From assembly GCA_031763025.1 (NCBI GenBank), contig JASSKH010000028.1, positions 7,327,324 through 7,391,323 of the forward strand: 64,000 nt of DNA, written 5' to 3'. Positions 46,923-57,889 of the stretch are shown here, piece after piece; positions within the stretch are counted from its first letter, which is position 1; the number at the start of each line of letters is the position of its first letter. The translations under genes were made by a program, and so were the position numbers. Below the pieces are notes generated by a model. That model made no database searches. It worked only from the letters and a program-made list of their open reading frames with translations, and was not told the origin of the DNA. This DNA comes from Macrocystis pyrifera. Its lineage: Eukaryota; Sar; Phaeophyceae; Laminariales; Laminariaceae.

Positions 46923-47291
46923 GCCCGACAGTTGTTTGACGGTAGCGCCACACGGGTGCTGCCTTTGGAGTTGCGTCAGGTGTGTCGCGCCTTCTACGTA
47001 GAAGGCGATGGAAACTGCTTGTGGCGTTCTATTTCTCACGGCCTATGGGGCACCGATTACTTCTGGCCCCATGTGAAGCTCGTGGTGCTTGCGAAGGCCG
47101 CGAAGAACGCCGAGCAACTGGTGGGAGAGAATCGTCACCTGCACCACTCCTGCCTATACTACAGTAACGCTGTTCTCGCGAAGTACCGAGTAGCCAACGA
47201 TTGTAAGCAGGACGACTACGAAATGATGCTACTGTCCGAGATTCTTCCCATGTGCCCGGACGGGGCGTGGGGTAGCCCTATCGAGTTGTAG
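46923..47291 (+). CDS. OTU protease-like exon of a Mutator-like gene
   Basis: After acceptor CCCCAG (ends 46922) the frame reads ARQLFDGSATRVLPLELRQV, then FYVEGDGNCLWRSISHGLWG. DGNC followed by a Trp/Phe-Arg-Ser-Ile/Val helix is the catalytic signature of ovarian-tumour (OTU) cysteine proteases, with Cys codon 47016-47018 as nucleophile. OTU enzymes remove ubiquitin. The catalytic His half of the domain is not found: the frame ends at TAG 47289-47291, and at about 47250-47290 the MULE frame begins in another phase. The domain is therefore truncated by a deletion or frameshift, or completed by unseen splicing. Confidence 0.6.
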   Translation, partial: ARQLFDGSATRVLPLELRQVCRAFYVEGDGNCLWRSISHGLWGTDYFWPHVKLVVLAKAAKNAEQLVGENRHLHHSCLYYSNAVLAKYRVANDCKQDDYEMMLLSEILPMCPDGAWGSPIEL

Positions 47292-47470
47292 TGTATTCCC
47301 TCCCACCGTGAAGGTTATTATTTCGGACGCCGACGCTGCCATGACAAGCGCGGTTGCGGAGCATCTTCCAAACACAGTGCACTTGCATTGCCTTTGGCAC
47401 TTGATGAAAAATGTCAAGAAGAAGTGCCAAGGCGCGCTCGGGCAAAGCACTTCACACCTACAGGGCGTTA
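47263..47470 (+). pseudogene. MULE transposase core, second Asp region
   Basis: The frame reads RGVALSSCSVFPPTVKVIIS, then DADAAMTSAVAEHLPN, then HLHCLWHLMKNVKKK. The (T/S)DxDxAM...H.LC.WH...N pattern is diagnostic of the MULE transposase DDE fold (second catalytic Asp). The part with the first Asp, normally before this, is absent. After the CQGALG position the frame decays across 47470-47570, where a TACCTGGTG word lies. It overlaps the OTU exon's end in another frame. Confidence 0.6.
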
Positions 47471-47569
47471 GTTGCGCTTGTTTTTTTTTAATGGAGTGCC
47501 CAATACCTGGTGCATATAACCTTACCAGCGTTTTCCGTGGATTTTTGTCGCCGTGTCGCTCGTCCACGG

Positions 47570-47659
47570 GTTGCAGGCCTTTGACGGGGTGTGGCCGAAA
47601 GTAATGGAAATAGTCAAGGACTCGGCGTGTCAAGCGTACCTCAGCGGCTACCTATTCGG
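47570..47659 (+). CDS. MULE transposase exon
   Basis: Reads AFDGVWPKVMEIVKDSACQ and YLSGYLFG, in phase with the next exon: it ends with two bases of a Gly codon at the GTGAGT donor (47660). The left end is uncertain; CAG at about 47569-47571 could be the acceptor. The composition matches the segment between the second Asp and the Glu of MULE transposases. Confidence 0.5.
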
Positions 47660-47778
47660 GTGAGTCCGACGGTCAGACGGGTACGAGCATGGTTTTCGGT
47701 TTCTGCTCAGAGACAAGCATAATGCCTTGCTAGACAGAACGATAAAATTATCTCATGGTTCAATCGTTGTATTTACAG

Positions 47779-47967
47779 GCAACGGAAGCACTGGGCCCGC
47801 TGCTACCACCCGAACGCTATGACCCTGAGCATGACAGCATCATCGACGGTGGAGGGAATCTTCGGTGTGCTAGAAACACGCCACGTCATCAACAGGAAAT
47901 CCACCCTGAACTGGGTGAAGGAGGAGCTGGCCAGACGAACAAGGGCCTTTGCTGTGGAATCCCTCGC
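47779..47967 (+). CDS. MULE transposase exon with catalytic Glu
   Basis: Acceptor TTTACAG ends at 47778; donor GTGAGT at 47968. Joined to the previous exon it reads GQRKHWARCYHPNAMTLSMT, then STVEGIFGVLETRHVINRKS. W...Y.P...T...T.T.R/V-E-G.N/F is the MULE Glu block, so the E of STVEG is the probable third catalytic residue. An amphipathic EELARRTRAF helix follows. Good splice sites on both sides. Confidence 0.65.
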
Positions 47968-48417
47968 GTGAGTTTGAATCAAGGGTAATGCGGCGAGGGT
48001 GGGCGGCGCCAATGATTCATGTCTAACCCTCCACATCATCCATCACATGCTTTCTATTCCACGATCTGGTGTCTTCTCGTTTTAGGGCGATCCGGAAATA
48101 TACGGCCAGTTAGTTGGCTTGAGTTCAGTCGCTCATGTTGCTTTTCTTTCGTGGTACACGTAATCAATGGTGAAAAAAAAGACGGCAGGAAACATCGATT
48201 GAGGAGAGGTCTATCATCCTTGACGAACAGTAAATTGGTCCTCAAGATGTTGGGTAGATTGCGGTAGATTGCTGACCTTGATACTAGGCCCAGTTACGGG
48301 GGGTATACGTCGAGATGTCAAGTCTTACACCATGTTTGGGTGCTGCATGCTCACCTGAAAGACCCTCGACTGCCCTGTCCACATTGACCGAAACGACCGC
48401 AAAGACGTGCCGCCAAG

Positions 48418-48522
48418 GTCCCCGCCGTCAGCATCAAGGAACTGGAGGACAAAGTGCTCAAGTCTTTCGAGCCTATGCTGCAGGAACTCGAAAGAGTCAA
48501 GGTCAGCCACTACGCACATAAG
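48418..48522 (+). CDS. MULE gene linker exon
   Basis: Reads VPAVSIKELEDKVLKSFEPM, then LQELERVKVSHYAHK, ending at GTGAGA (48523). Heptad-like Leu/Glu/Lys spacing suggests a helical linker between the DDE core and the zinc finger. The left boundary may be earlier (RPQRRAAK in frame). The exon expected between 47968 and 48417 shows a stop (TAG, about 48110) in the only good frame, so the gene may be broken here. Confidence 0.5.
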
Positions 48523-48827
48523 GTGAGAGGAGACAACGGTAATACGTGCCGGTAGTCCGTCCTTGACAGTTGTGGTGCATAGAATCTCCTTCAGTATATT
48601 CTCATGCTGAAATATGTTTATAGCCGTGAGCAGATTGCACCTCTCTCCCCTGGGCCCAGTGTGAAATGTGGTTATGTAGCACTATTATTACCTGCTGGAC
48701 CACTCAGTCGGCGCTGACTACGTACTGACTGAGTGATCCAGAAGGTAGTGCTCTATATCTAGCCACTGTCGATCGGTCCAACAGTTTGAGTAACCATCAA
48801 TGCTCGGTTTCATCTACCCTTGTGCAG

Positions 48828-49706
48828 AAAATGCTGGAAGAACTACGGACAAGCACCCTCTATGATACAGACGTGCTGGCAGAGGGCAATGGTGCCAACG
48901 ACTTCCTGAGGAAGTTGGCAGAGCACAGCAGTGACCACCACGATGTATGTCGGGAGGTGCCGGAGGAAGGGTTCGATGAGGACTATGATCCATTGGGCCC
49001 CAAATTTGGGGCGACATCTTTGCCCGCGTTTCATCAACTGGTTGAGCACGTGCAGCTAACTGCTGTCGTAAAAGTGGTGTTCCGGTACCAAGACGAAAGC
49101 GCGCACATCGTTGTTGTCGGGCCTGACGGTTTTCAGCTATGCACTTGCTTGCAGGTGCTGCGTTGTGGCTTGCCATGCAGGCCCGTATTAGTCGCACTCT
49201 TCACGCGGCTGCAACGCGCCCTAGAGTTCAATGGCGATTGTATCCACCCTCGTTGGCGATCTTCTGGTGACGAGTGGAGTATCCACAGGGCCGACCTTAG
49301 CGTGTTCGACGGGCATGAACGAGGGACGTACGATGGTGGCTTCACTGACGATTTTGGGGGGATATACATGCAGGATGACAACCATGTCGAGCGCAGCGCC
49401 CTAGGTGCGGTCATCAAAGGGAAGCTGAGCGCCAACATGATAGAGACATGCGTTGCCGCGGTCAGGAGTGTTATCGACCACTTCGACCAAAACCGCCCGA
49501 ATTACTACAATGCAGGGATGGAAGTAGCGGCGAGGTTCGCGCGGGATGCGCAAGCTTTTGTGCGGGGCCCTCTCCTCTCTCGCGACCCAGACAACATCTC
49601 GGGCATACTCAATCCGCCCGATTCGTCGGTTAGAAGTAGGAAGGAGAGTCGGTATCTAGACTGCACGGAGCTACACTCGTCCAGGAAGAGACCCAAAGCC
49701 ACGTAG
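48828..49706 (+). CDS. MULE C-terminal exon with SWIM-like zinc finger
   Basis: Acceptor TTGTGCAG ends at 48827. 292 codons to TAG at 49704-49706. It begins KMLEELRTSTLYDTDVLAEG. In the middle is VVGPDGFQLCTCLQVLRCGL followed by PCRP, the SWIM pattern CxC...GxPCxH, but with Pro in place of the final His, so zinc binding is doubtful. It continues with an acidic/aromatic region and ends in SSRKRPKAT, a basic tail. SWIM fingers follow the DDE core in many MULE and FAR1-type proteins and bind DNA or protein. Longest intact coding exon in the window. Confidence 0.7.
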   Translation, partial: KMLEELRTSTLYDTDVLAEGNGANDFLRKLAEHSSDHHDVCREVPEEGFDEDYDPLGPKFGATSLPAFHQLVEHVQLTAVVKVVFRYQDESAHIVVVGPDGFQLCTCLQVLRCGLPCRPVLVALFTRLQRALEFNGDCIHPRWRSSGDEWSIHRADLSVFDGHERGTYDGGFTDDFGGIYMQDDNHVERSALGAVIKGKLSANMIETCVAAVRSVIDHFDQNRPNYYNAGMEVAARFARDAQAFVRGPLLSRDPDNISGILNPPDSSVRSRKESRYLDCTELHSSRKRPKAT

Positions 49707-49719
49707 GTGGCCAGCCAAG

Positions 49720-50240
49720 AGCGTAGGATTCGACACGAGTCGACACAGGAAGGAGGTGCTGAACCTTTTTCGCGATAGAAATACAACATGTGCACGGTAG
49801 CGCGCACGGGGGGGGGGGGGGGGGGGCGTATCGGGGGGGGAGAGAAAAGCCTGCTATATGACCCCGGATCTTAGTTAGGACTAAGAGGGGGCGAGAAAAG
49901 AAATGAGATGGGAACATGAAGAGAAAAAAATAGTTCATGTTGGGCGCAGCGTATGTCATTTAGGGTCGTGGTGTCCCCTAAGGTCTACCTGGTAGTAGGT
50001 AAACCGCGTAACGACCAAGGACGATTTCACAGGTTCGAGCCCCGCCAACTGCATGCTCGTCTATACTCGTCGGGACTTCTTCTTGTGCATAGAGTTGACT
50101 TGCGGAAAGCGCGAGAGCGTGAGTCAGCGACATTCGATGGAAATCGACCACCAGTCGGAAATGCTGAACCCTCTACGCGATAAAAATGAAGGCACGTACC
50201 GGGGGGGAGTACAGACGGCTTGTCCTGAAGCAGCAAAGTA
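49720..50240 (+). mobile_element. SINE copies, body fragment plus head-to-tail copy
   Basis: 49720-49880 is a body fragment (TTCGACACGAGTCGAC, TGACCCCGGATCTTAG) split by a G run at 49809-49826. 49965-50240 is a longer copy with canonical B-box GGTTCGAGCCC (50032-50042), then GCGGAAAGCGCGAGAGCGTG and CCCTCTACGCGATAAAAATG. It carries TACCTGGTA at 49986-49994 in the head. 50241-51500 holds no recognised gene. Confidence 0.7.
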
Positions 50241-51521
50241 AAAATGAGGTTAACAAAGACAAATTTCCCCGCAAAAACGCGAGGTGAATAAAGCGCGAGG
50301 CATAGAAGATGCTGGTAGGCAGACATGGTGTTCCATGGATGAATTGAAGAATCCCCTGGTACGCAACAGCGTTTCCTTGGAGATATGTTTATATTTCCAA
50401 AGCGTGACCACTCGCTCGCGCTACGTACTACGTCGTCGGGGGGCATTACGTTGCCTACCACCCTCTCGCCGCAAAACGACCATATTAATACATCAGAACG
50501 CGTATACTATCTACATCGAGTACGAAGCAAGCAGCTATTTGTATGGTGCTGATATATACACCAATGTCGATATTTAACGTACGTCGAAAAGTGGAAATTG
50601 AGTGGCACATATTCGGAGGGCAACCTGAATAACATATCGGAGGTAAAACTCCTTGCGCATGAACTTACGGTTTCACTATCCGACAGTGTATTAATTATAT
50701 GTGCAGTGTACGTTGTGAAGCCTTACTGCTGCTTGCTAATACTCGTGTTGTTTATAGTTGTACTACAAAATTAAACAATGCAGGATGTACAGATACACGG
50801 TATATACTTCCTGAAGGTGTTGAGCAGTAGGCGGCAGAGGTCCAGCACAGGCCTGATGCTCGCGCTGCTCATTTGATGCACGTGCGGTGGGTGGTCGTTC
50901 GTGCACCATGGCGTCTGCTCTTCTTTCTAAAATACGACAAAATTAGGTATATTATCATCAAAACAGCAGTTTGTATTATAATATTTATATTAATAGTGTC
51001 AATCGCTAACAATTCACGAAAAAACAGCAACCAAATCAATACATTCAATGCTTATTTATTTATGTCTATCACCCGAATCATGAGGCCAGGACAGGAGGAA
51101 CCTATTATCCTTGATAGCTCTTCTGCACGCATTTCCTCAAAAAAAAATGGTGAGGACAACCAGCAGCAGCAGTAGTAACATACCCAGGTAAAGATTGTTC
51201 GCCGGGAGTGGACGGAGAGCGATGGGTTACAGATAGATACATACACAATAACAATGTACTATTAATAGACCATGATCTGTCGGATACCAGTACGAGTGGG
51301 AGTATCATACTCTAACGGACGACGTCGACGTACTATTGCGGGGCAGCGGTAGTATAAGATACCAAATGACACGATAGTACTGCTGCGGCTGTATGTGACC
51401 TTATGTAGTGGTGCCGCGGCCTGCTGTACAGCAGTAGCGCACCGGATCAGATCAAAGCTTGGGAGACGTCGACATTGGATGTATGTATATGTGTTATAGT
51501 TACAGTAGTAGTAGGTCTTCC

Positions 51522-51602
51522 TTTGGGGTACGTGCACTTTTAAAAGTACCTCTTTGGGGTACTTTTTATCCACGTACCCCATGGGGTACTTATACCAGGT
51601 CC
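51522..51602 (-). repeat. 81-bp repeat, inverted partner of 44671-44751
   Basis: Base-for-base reverse complement of 44671-44751, 6.8 kb away. Both copies abut a CTCGCGGACC word. From 51603 to 52140 nothing is recognised. Confidence 0.9.
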
Positions 51603-52139
51603 CTCGCGGACCACCTACCAAGCCACCGGGGACTGCGTACCAGGTATTATACCCTGGCAACGAGTATACAGATCATTAGACCCCACGAGTCCTCCATTGC
51701 GTATACACCCTTGCAACGATCGCTGACCGACCGCACCTGGTGCCATTAAATTAACACTTCGCCTGCCTATAACTGCTGTGCTTCCGTGCATGCCCTGACG
51801 CTGGGAAAAATCACAAACAGTCTTCGACACTCACATGTATTATATCATGGTCGTGGAATGGTAGGACTGCGCAGACCTATTACTATAATATTACGAGTAC
51901 ACCAAGCAGGAACAGAACACAATACGTACCACGAGCACAGGATTTTTGTATGTCGTATACGAGGGATATGACACGTATGATATTAGGTAGGTTGATATAC
52001 GCCTATCGTTTTCTGACACATCACACACACACCACACACCACACCAAACACAAAGAAAAAACGGGGAATTTTTCTTGTCGGCCCCCTCCGACAGCGGCGG
52101 CAGGTGTCAGGTGTATGATATTCCACAATCTCATCCGGC

Positions 52140-52570
52140 CACTCTCTCTCTGTCTTTTGTTGTCGCTCTTGTTTTTTTTTTTCTCCCTCCAACATACGGT
52201 TCGGATCGGGGTCACTAGATAGAGCAGACTCTTCTCCCCCGTCCTCACAACGGTTCGTGCGTTGCATCTTTATCGCGAGAAGACTCCATCCAGCCATTTA
52301 TTCTCTCGTCGACTTGCGGCGTCGAATTTGCTCCTGACCATACTACTATAGGGCGCTCTAAGCAGTTTTTTTTTCTACAAATTATTATTACTAATAATTA
52401 TAGTAAATTGACAATCTCACCACGAAACCACGACGGGGTGGATTTCGAACTCCAGGAGAATCAAAGCCACTGCCGATATAGCACCACGACTACTGCTTGT
52501 AGTCGTAGTATTAATACTACGACTCGTAGCATTCAAGGGTAACCACCGCTTACTCTGTAGACACTAGAAG
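52140..52570 (-). mobile_element. tRNA-derived SINE, near full-length
   Basis: Minus-strand: head with B-box GGAGTTCGAAATCC (52439-52452), then GCAAGTCGACGAGAGAA, TCGCGATAAAGATGC and GTGACCCCGATCC, and an A-rich tail at 52165-52190. Same orientation and length as 12590-13030. Confidence 0.75.
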
Positions 52571-52929
52571 ACCATCATCGCGACGGGGCGACCGGCTGCT
52601 ATAAAATAATAACAACAACTGCATATATATATGTCAACTTTGTCAGTTGTTTGCTGTGCGTGATTTGTTTATTATTATTAATAGCTGGATTCGGTTGTAT
52701 TTTATATATATTTTTTATTACTATTTGCCTTCCGACAATGTGCAGGGCGTTATTCATTCAAGATGAAAAAATTAACATAATTCGTCGAACACCCTCAATT
52801 TTATCCAACCTTTTCTCCTTCCTTGTGTATACTCAATTGAATACGCACTACCTTTTGCCGATATATTTTCACTGACTATGTATCTATACGCCCTGCGTCC
52901 TATCATACCTACCTGCTGCACGAGTATAA

Positions 52930-53329
52930 GGGCCCATCTTAACGGGGAACACTAAATTTCGTTTAATCAGATGCAAATTAAAATTTGAAAACAAAATCAA
53001 GTCAAGTTGAAAGAACCGCTCTCGTCGGACATCCCGAACTCAAACTAGTCTCACACCTTGGACCTGTAGCTTTGCCTCTGCTTCACTGCGCTGATACGTG
53101 TAGGTTGCGGCTACGTACCAGACAAAGTGTGTTTACCAAGGGCTACGATTCATGCTACCATGAATCACCGCAGTCGTCTGATTGGCTTGAACTTCTTACG
53201 TACGTACAAAACTCACATTCTCTCATTCTTCCGAGAATATTCTGCATAAGATGTGGGCCCTTAAAATTAAATTCGAAAAAAAAATCAAGTCAAATTGAAA
53301 GAACCGAAAGTCCCCGTTAAGATGGGCCC
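52930..53329. mobile_element. 400-bp Harbinger-like MITE
   Basis: Perfect 19-bp terminal inverted repeats GGGCCCATCTTAACGGGGA, flanked by TAA on both sides (52927-52929, 53330-53332). TIRs of the GGGCCC kind with a TAA/TTA duplication are the hallmark of PIF/Harbinger MITEs. An internal inverted stretch (AATCAAGTCAAGTTGAAAGAAC and its near-repeat at 53283) adds to the symmetry. No coding frame. Relatives: 21309-22172. Confidence 0.88.
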
Positions 53330-53332
53330 TAA

Positions 53333-54094
53333 CTGTACGTACAATAATAATCAGTTACTGCCCTCGAAGAAACAATAATGCTTTCGAACGCTGTTCTCAG
53401 TGTGCGTGCCTTCTTTTTCTGTGACGTCGCAGCAGTTGGATTTAGTGAATGACGAGAGAGAAACCACAGCAGCAGTCGGCACCGTGATCCCCAACAAACA
53501 GTTACAACAAGCAGTTAGTTAGTTCCGAGAAACAAACAGTTTTTTTTTCCGACGTATTTTGTGGACAGGCACATTCTGCCTACGAGTACGCGTAGACTTG
53601 GGTTTCGTTAGGTAGAAGAACTCAAAAGACAAGAAACAAAAACGTGATGACAGCAGTGTAGTTATGTATGTATACACACAATAATAACAGTCATAATATT
53701 ATTATTGTTGAGGTACTAGTACCAGGTAGTCCGCACCGATGATGCACACCACCGGCTCGAATGATCAAACAAACACACGGGACACAAGCCACCAAAGACA
53801 CACTCTCAAGCACCTCACCGCTGTCTGCTGCCGATGCTGAGGTTGTCAAAAACGTACCTCTCGGTACAAAACATTCCGGGGTGACTGTGGGTGACGCGCA
53901 TGGACATCTTCTCCTGGAGCTATTGGTGTTACGGGTTACGGTGGTATTTTGATAATATTGTACTATAATAACAAAAAAAGTTCATGAAATCTGTTACGAC
54001 GCTGACGACAGCTACTTTGACTACCAGGTATATATATTTTATGTCTAAAGCAGTAGACTACGTTCCATGCTCTCGCAATTATATTCATTATTAT
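53333..54094. other. Unrecognised stretch
   Basis: No gene recognised. TACCAGGTA at 53720-53728 and 54022-54030. Confidence 0.5.
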
Positions 54095-54215
54095 TGCACC
54101 ATGCCCTCATCATCATGATCTCCGCCTCATGTCTGCTCATTCATGTCTCATGCCTGTCATGCTTGCTCATGTGTCATGCCTCATCTCTGCCCATGTCTTG
54201 CGTCTCATGTTGCAG
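54095..54215. repeat. CTCATG/TCATGC short repeat
   Basis: About fifteen loosely spaced CTCATG, TCATGC and CATGTC words over 120 bp, giving Cys/Met/His-rich frames without meaning. Confidence 0.75.
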
Positions 54216-54542
54216 AGAAGATGCGATTTACTGGTGCATGGCCTCGTGCCTCGTGCCTCGTGTCGAGCCAGATCGAAAGAACCGACTTCCCCAAAAAACA
54301 ATTTTATTTGAGCGGTAATTACGCCGCATACGCGGTCTCCGCAGATCGCGATCGACTCGCATGGCGCAGCAGAGTATTTTGTTGTCGGTCCTTGTGGCGG
54401 AGTGTCCTCCTTCGTGGCTTCACATTTCATCACGCAGCAGCTGCTTTGTCCTTGTCCGTGTCGAACACGCAATAACCCCCCACGCCACGTCAGGGACTCT
54501 CTGCGCTCTGCATATGTGCAGAGACTGACGGTAGCAGTGTTT

Positions 54543-55560
54543 TCAGGTAAGAAATGCATGGAGACTCGAGAAGAGAGAATGAGCAGAGTTAGAAGAGCGT
54601 TCTGTTGTAGGTTCGAGTGTGTGGTTTGTCGTTTTTTTCCAGCCCTCCCAAGCCTCTGCAGCTGCTGAAAACTTGTACCCGTACACCTCGTTTGATGCAA
54701 GTTTGTACAGCAGTAGGTGCTGCTTGTGCTCGTGTGCCTTGTGCCTTATGGCTCGGGCAGGCCGCCTCCAGCGAGTAGGGAAGCAGAAGTGTCGTCGAAG
54801 GCGATGCCGGATGTTCTCGGGTCGGTGCAGCAAGCAGCAGCAGCCGCTGGTCAAGGCAAATACGGCCAGCAAGCGACCGCAATTCTTCCCTGCAAACCTC
54901 CAGCTGTGTGGGTTTTTTTTTTTGTGCAAGAAACCATTTGCTGTAGCCTGTTCTGTGTACTGTAGTTTCAGTACGTGGTGCTCGTATCGTTCACTCCTGG
55001 TGTCTGCTGACTGTTGATGCTGCGGGCTCGAAGGCCTCGAGTTTACCGCCACCAGCGGAAGGTAGCACGTGCATTGCCACCAAAACAGATAACTCTCGTG
55101 ACAGTTCAAGACAACGCTGTTTTCACACGCCTCATTCATGTGGTGTCGAGGTTACTCTGTAGGTCTAGAGTTGAATACCGCATCCTGTGGAAATCACACC
55201 GACATCAGCCTGGTGGTCTGAGCAGACCCTGCACCGGGGAGCCGTGCTGAAAGTTTGTCCAAGCTTTCCAGATACCGAGAGGACTGTGGTCGAGATTGGC
55301 GTACGTACATAGCTTGCTAGCTTTCGGGAGAAGAACAAGTGCTGGAAGTTTGTCCAAGCTTTTCCAGATACCGAGAGGACGGTGGTCGAGATTGGTGTAC
55401 GTACGTAGCTTGCTAGCTTTCGGGAGAAGAACAAAACCGACTGCGAGGGTCCATGCTCTTGCGATCGCCAGGCCTGGCATGGCACAGCCCGCCTCGTACA
55501 TACGGCGCGTTCTTTCGAGCACCGAGGAGGTCTCCTTCGTTGGAAAATTCAAGTAGCAAG
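54543..55560 (-). other. Open minus frames, unrecognised; 93-bp tandem duplication
   Basis: A 198-codon minus frame (54543-55139) and another near 55205-55552 beginning NFPTKETSSVLERTRRMYEA have coding-like composition but no recognised domain. 55250-55342 is directly repeated as 55343-55436 (TTTGTCCAAGCTTTCCAGAT). They may be exons of an unknown gene. Confidence 0.25.
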
Positions 55561-56060
55561 TGACAGAAAATCGCCCCCACTTTTCAAGCAGAGAGGACAG
55601 GTACTACAGCAGCAGTTGAACCTACACTACAAGTACCTACGAGTATCAGGGTATATACGTAATTATTAATGTATGATTTCAACGAAACGATGCACGTGAG
55701 CGATTGATTATCATGCATATATATGTATACCCTAATAACTAACTGGAGTCGTTTTCCACTTTCTTTCCACCGCCGTGTTGTGTCCTTTACCTTGCTTCCC
55801 GGGGTGCCTCGCATGCAACTCACAGACCAAACACCAAGAGAAAAGAAACACCCGCCTGTGGGCGGAGATCACCCCGCTGGGCCACGAGTGTTAATTTTTA
55901 TTCACTTTTACACTGACTGGACTCCTACTTGTAAGGAACTACAAGCGGTACGTCACCTGCTACCTGCTGTGCTGCCTGGTCGCGAACAGCAAAAACGACG
56001 CGGTCCGATGCTGCGAAAAATACACACCGTGGTGAGACTCTTAATGGGCAGTTCACATGT

Positions 56061-56091
<31 letters not shown>

Positions 56092-56155
56092 TTGTTCTCC
56101 CACATTTATTTTTTTCGCCCTTGTTGCTTCTCTATCCTGTCCATTTGACTGGTTT

Positions 56156-57078
56156 GTCCCCAAAATGGGACTGCAGTTCTGTTGTTGTTTTCTTCACATT
56201 AAACCGTTGTTTCTACCCGTCGACATCCAGTTCTGTATCCATGGGTTAACTCAGACCCGGAGTCACACAGCAGTAAATATATAGGTTTTTATGTATACGA
56301 TAGTTCCTATTGACTATGGACCCCCGTCATAATAATAGCCTACTGCTGTAGAAATCGATCACAACGTAATAGACTATTAATACCCACGGGTACTACTCTG
56401 AACGGCAATACAGGTTCAATTATTTTTTGTCTTGATATTTTTAATAGAGCCCGAAAGTGTACATATTACGTACGTACATCCGTGGTATATATACTACGTA
56501 TGTACTCGTAGGTTGTCTGATGCCCAAAAAACAAAACTTCAATCAAGTGATCTTTGATGCCCAACTTATCATAGCAACTTGAAAGAGGAGCAAATGAAAA
56601 TAATTTAAGTGTATATACCAACACAACATTCAAAACGCACGCTTCTACATACGCCGGCATGTCCGGCATTGTCTTCATAAGTCGCAGGTTGGCACCTATA
56701 ATAGTACGACTCGTACTTGCTCCGTGCTTGTCGTGGCCACGGCGATTCGCGGCTGCTTCACAGCACCAGTGCCGTTGCTTTGCTGAGATTGTATCATTCG
56801 GCCTCGCTCTGATACCCGTATCATGTGATACGTGCGTCGCCTTCTGTCACCGTCCGCGACGAAAGCACCACCGATTTCGAAACCGACGGGGTCTTTGAAG
56901 GCCCCTAAAAAACATGTCCATCCTCCTCTACTCGTGTTCGAAGCCGCCCTGAGTTCGCGGAGCTTGGTCTGTTACGGGGGGTCCATAGAAAACAGGACCA
57001 AATGTTGTTGGTAAAAATAGGGAAGTACACAGGTTTTTGTGTGTACCGTAGGTCCTATTCACTCTTCCCCCGTAATAG
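56156..57078. mobile_element. GGGGGACC-family MITE copies
   Basis: 56971-57078 is a clear copy (GTTACGGGGGGTCCATAG ... CCCCCGTAATAG). 56156-56335 is a rearranged one, carrying the outer end GTCCCCAAAATGGGACTGC at the left and ATTGACTATGGACCCCCGT at the right. (TTG)n lies at 56056-56090. Between them no gene is recognised. Confidence 0.55.
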
Positions 57079-57204
57079 TTGAATGGCCTACTTACCAGGT
57101 ACCAGGGGTCGTCGTGGGAAAATCAAGCATGCCAGGTACCAGGTACTCATTAATCGAAGGTATCAGAGACCACCCACCAACCACGATGTTCCAGTCGAGC
57201 GCCA

Positions 57205-57252
57205 CCACCACCACCACCACCACCACCACCACCGCCTCCACCACCACCAGCT
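57205..57252. repeat. (CCA)n microsatellite
   Basis: About thirteen CCA triplets. TACCAGGTA sits just upstream at 57093-57101 and 57137-57145, and again at 57699-57707. Confidence 0.93.
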
Positions 57253-57889
57253 GAGCACAGGCAGCAGTAGAAGCTTGTCGCTGGTGTTGTTGGTGGTGGC
57301 GGTTGTAGTTGTTCTTCTGGTTGTGAGGGTGGTGGCGGGCATCTCTAAAAGTATGATACATACGTGATGTTGTTCACACATGAACTCACTTCCCTGAATC
57401 CTGCCAGTGGTGACAAACAAACAGCCTGTAACTGACCAAAATGCATCTATTATTAATAATGGGAAGGCTTGTGAGGAGACTCTGGAACAGATCGAGAAAC
57501 AATCCGTGTTTTGTTGTGAACGGGAGAATTGCGAATTTAGAGGTTGAAACATTCTATGATTGATGAGCGAAAAACACAACACATACTTTATGCATATCCC
57601 TGAGGTCAGGGACTAGCCGAAACGAAACTAAGCCTCTTGAGTAGGTTAAGCGGACGTCAAAAAGTTACGATGTAATTGACATGAGTCCAAGACTTAAATA
57701 CCTGGTAAACAAAGAGGAGAGCACGCACACGAGATGGTTCTCACACAGTTCGACAAGCACAGCACTCTCAAACGGGAAGCGCGCGACCTCAGCTGACCAG
57801 TGAACTACGTGATCAAGAGCAAACCTTTCTGGAAAACTGAAAATCAATCTACAAGAATTTCCGTAGTTTCTCCGCGTGGCCGGCAAAGT

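Noticed and set aside
44592..51660. Two related proteins sharing GTWYKYPMGYVDKKYPKEVL
   Set aside because: The shared peptide is the translation of the 81-bp identical DNA; frames around it are unrelated.
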